From NCBI GenBank assembly GCA_040954595.2, contig CM082584.2, positions 6,696,001 through 6,760,000 on the forward strand: a DNA stretch of 64,000 bases, read 5' to 3'. Shown here in pieces: positions 61,921-64,000 of the stretch (positions within the stretch are counted from its first letter, which is position 1; every line of letters starts with the position of its first letter). Position numbers and translations under genes: made by a program. The notes under the pieces are model-generated. The model made no database searches, was not told the DNA's origin, and worked only from the letters and a program-made list of their open reading frames with translations. Origin of the DNA: Balanoglossus misakiensis (lineage: Eukaryota > Hemichordata).

Positions 61921-62259
61921 TCCATTCATTCATTCATTCATTCATTCATTCATTCATTCATTCATTCATTCATTCATTCATTCATTCATTCATTCATTCA
62001 TTCATTCATTCATTCATTCATTCATTCATTCATTCATTCATGCATGCAATTCATTCATTCATTCATTCATTCATTCATTCATTCATTCATTCATTCATTC
62101 ATGCATGCATGCATGCATGCATGCATGCATTCATTCATTCATTCATTCATTCATTCATTCATTCACTCACTCACTCACTCACTCACTCACTCACTCACTC
62201 ACTCACTCACTCACTCACTCACTCACTCACTCACTCACTCACTCACTCACTCACTCAGT
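61921..62259 (+). repeat. Composite tetranucleotide satellite: TTCA, TGCA and CTCA blocks
   Basis: A pure TTCA array (61921 to about 62040), a short TGCATGCA, more TTCA, a TGCA array (about 62100-62130), TTCA again, then a CTCA array (about 62162-62259). Neighbouring blocks differ by one base per unit. The long Ile-His-Ser-Phe open frames through it are by-products. Confidence 0.95.
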
Positions 62260-63500
62260 AAGTCATTCTTATGTCATTCTCATGTTCGCCCCTTCCTTTC
62301 TCCCCCTCCCTCCTCGATCGATCGATCCATCCATCCATCCATCCATCCACTGTGCAGTTAAATCCGTTCACCCACCCGGTCACTCACTTACTCACACGCT
62401 GGCTCGCTTACTCCCCAAACCCAATTAGAAACACACATCGCGCGTTGTTTGGTGACATTTCGACGGTGTATTGACGATGCAAAAGCCCGGCAGTGCCACT
62501 CTGCGGTCGACACCATCGTGACAATGAGCACGACGCACGTGGGGGAGTCACTTCAATATCACGGCGGATCCCATTCAGAGGACGTGCCCTTTCAAGTTCA
62601 TGTTGCACGCGTAGTGGGCGTGTTAACTAAATGCTAACCTGCCGACATCTCATTCGTCGGGCGGCCTTTTATATACTAAAAGCTTTCGGCAACGATACCT
62701 TGCAAACGAAATGTTGCGCGGCTGTGAAATCTTATCATGTGACATGAAAAAAAAAATACTTTTTAAAGCCTCGAGTTCTACTGTTAAATGTCAGCACTAA
62801 TATTAATCGACGGTAAACGTCATAAGTTGCATGGCCCTGAACTACACTTTTGACCCGAGCCATGGACCGCCAAAAGACAACTCTGCAGAAAGAGGGCGCA
62901 TTCTAAATAAAAAATATCGCCCAATGGTTCATTTTTGAGGGTTAACGACAAGGCATGAAATGCATTGTATGTACAATAAAAACATTACTTGTTCAAATGT
63001 AAATCTACTTGGCACAAGACAGACACTACTTTCCGTAATTACCTATGACTGATTTGTCTATTAAGAGATAATACCACGTCACGAGTTACATGTTTCATTT
63101 TTTTAGTAACGTGTTCGGCACTAGTCCTGCGGCTAAAAAGCATTACCGTTTTACAAACGACGGCCTGCGAAGATTAAAAGTGATCGACTGGGGAGGTGTT
63201 AATGTGGCTTCGTGTTAATGTAGGCTTCGCCAAAGTTTCTTTCCCATAAGGCTAAGTTATATTCTGCCTAATGGACAGTGACTTAAAAGCAATGAAAGAT
63301 GTACATTATATTTAGGCGGATATGATTCCATTATAATTGGATATTTAGAGGCGGCATGAAGAAGAAGGTTACTCAACGTTGCGGGGGGCTTGTGGCCATT
63401 AGACATTTATATTTTGGAAACCAGAAAGTTTCTGGTGATTTTACGTCGTATGGCACAAAACTCGATGAGGTGCATGTGAACGGCGACTTTAACATACAAA
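62260..63500. other. Spacer with no recognised gene
   Basis: A TCGA/TCCA tetranucleotide run at about 62314-62350 follows the larger satellite. A somewhat GC-rich open stretch at 62449-62637 has no family signature. Confidence 0.35.
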
Positions 63501-63614
63501 GGAGTGAGAGTGAGAGAGAGAGAGGGGGGGGGGAGAGAGAGGATAGATGGATGAGAGAGAGAGATGGATGAGAGAGAGGGTTGAGAGGATGAGAGGGGGG
63601 AGAGGGAGAGACAG
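63501..63614 (+). repeat. GA-rich purine microsatellite
   Basis: GAGA and GGGA units with GATG interruptions; no coding value. Confidence 0.85.
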
Positions 63615-64000
63615 ATATTGCATCCTTTCGATGTTTTTGCTATTTTGATCGATTGTTAAAAATGTTCTTGGTCCGAGAACAATAGGAGTACCAAAGAATA
63701 TATATTTACAACGGTCATCTAATCATTTCACGCAAATATCGCCGCTCACCAACTAGTGACATCGACGCAAAATTTAACAGACTAGGTACATGAATATCAC
63801 GCCGAACGCCGACAACAAGCATCGCCATAGGCGCTGGCGGTAGACTTTACTTATTACAACAAACGCATTTATTAACTGTGAATTCACGACTTTTACCGTC
63901 AAAATGTCAAGTCATTTTTATCCCGTAAATTATCGGATTGTCGCCCACGAGTCTTAGACCCTTCTGGCAGATTACAGTTGTGTACGGGGGGTGGGGGGGG

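Noticed and set aside
61881-62428. Open frames of repeated Ile-His-Ser-Phe and Thr-His-Ser-Leu
   Set aside because: Produced by the TTCA/CTCA satellite; no coding evidence.

Overview
The window is genomic DNA of an animal, most likely a marine invertebrate deuterostome (hemichordate or cephalochordate type); I cannot fix the species. The reasons are spliced genes with GT-AG introns of about 140 bases to 5 kb, metazoan-only families (C-type lectin receptors, class A GPCRs, a Cys-loop receptor), a chromatin protein very close to vertebrate SAMD1, many short interspersed and foldback repeats, and long simple repeats. No bacterial gene, CRISPR array, tRNA, rRNA or intact transposase was seen.

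Layout. 1-5.5 kb: three head-to-tail pieces of a C-type-lectin-receptor array on the minus strand: the 5' end of one gene (1-460), a nearly complete five-exon gene (1906-5009), and the last exon of a third, carrying tyrosine motifs (5352-5500). 5.5-12.1 kb: no gene recognised; it holds a strong hairpin element and a CAT repeat. 12.1-21.4 kb: an eight-exon plus-strand gene for a 578-residue SAMD1-like protein that also has a KAT6-type double PHD finger. 21.4-25.8 kb: its 3' UTR, then repeat-bearing spacer. 25.8-28.4 kb: a six-exon plus-strand gene for a divergent nicotinic-receptor-like Cys-loop subunit of 495 residues. 30.1-31.3 kb and 38.2-39.5 kb: two intronless, paralogous class A GPCR genes on the minus strand. 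39.5-64 kb: about 24 kb with no gene I can support, with microsatellites, a local duplication and scattered repeat copies.

The genes do not form one pathway. The lectin genes are a surface-recognition cluster, the GPCR pair is a tandem duplication, the ion-channel subunit stands alone, and the SAMD1-like gene is a nuclear chromatin reader. The exon models were joined by hand from splice sites and reading phase; every junction given is phase-consistent. The most notable item is the SAMD1-like protein: it combines the N-terminal reader module of KAT6 acetyltransferases (two winged helices and a double PHD finger) with the SAM domain of SAMD1, and has no acetyltransferase domain.
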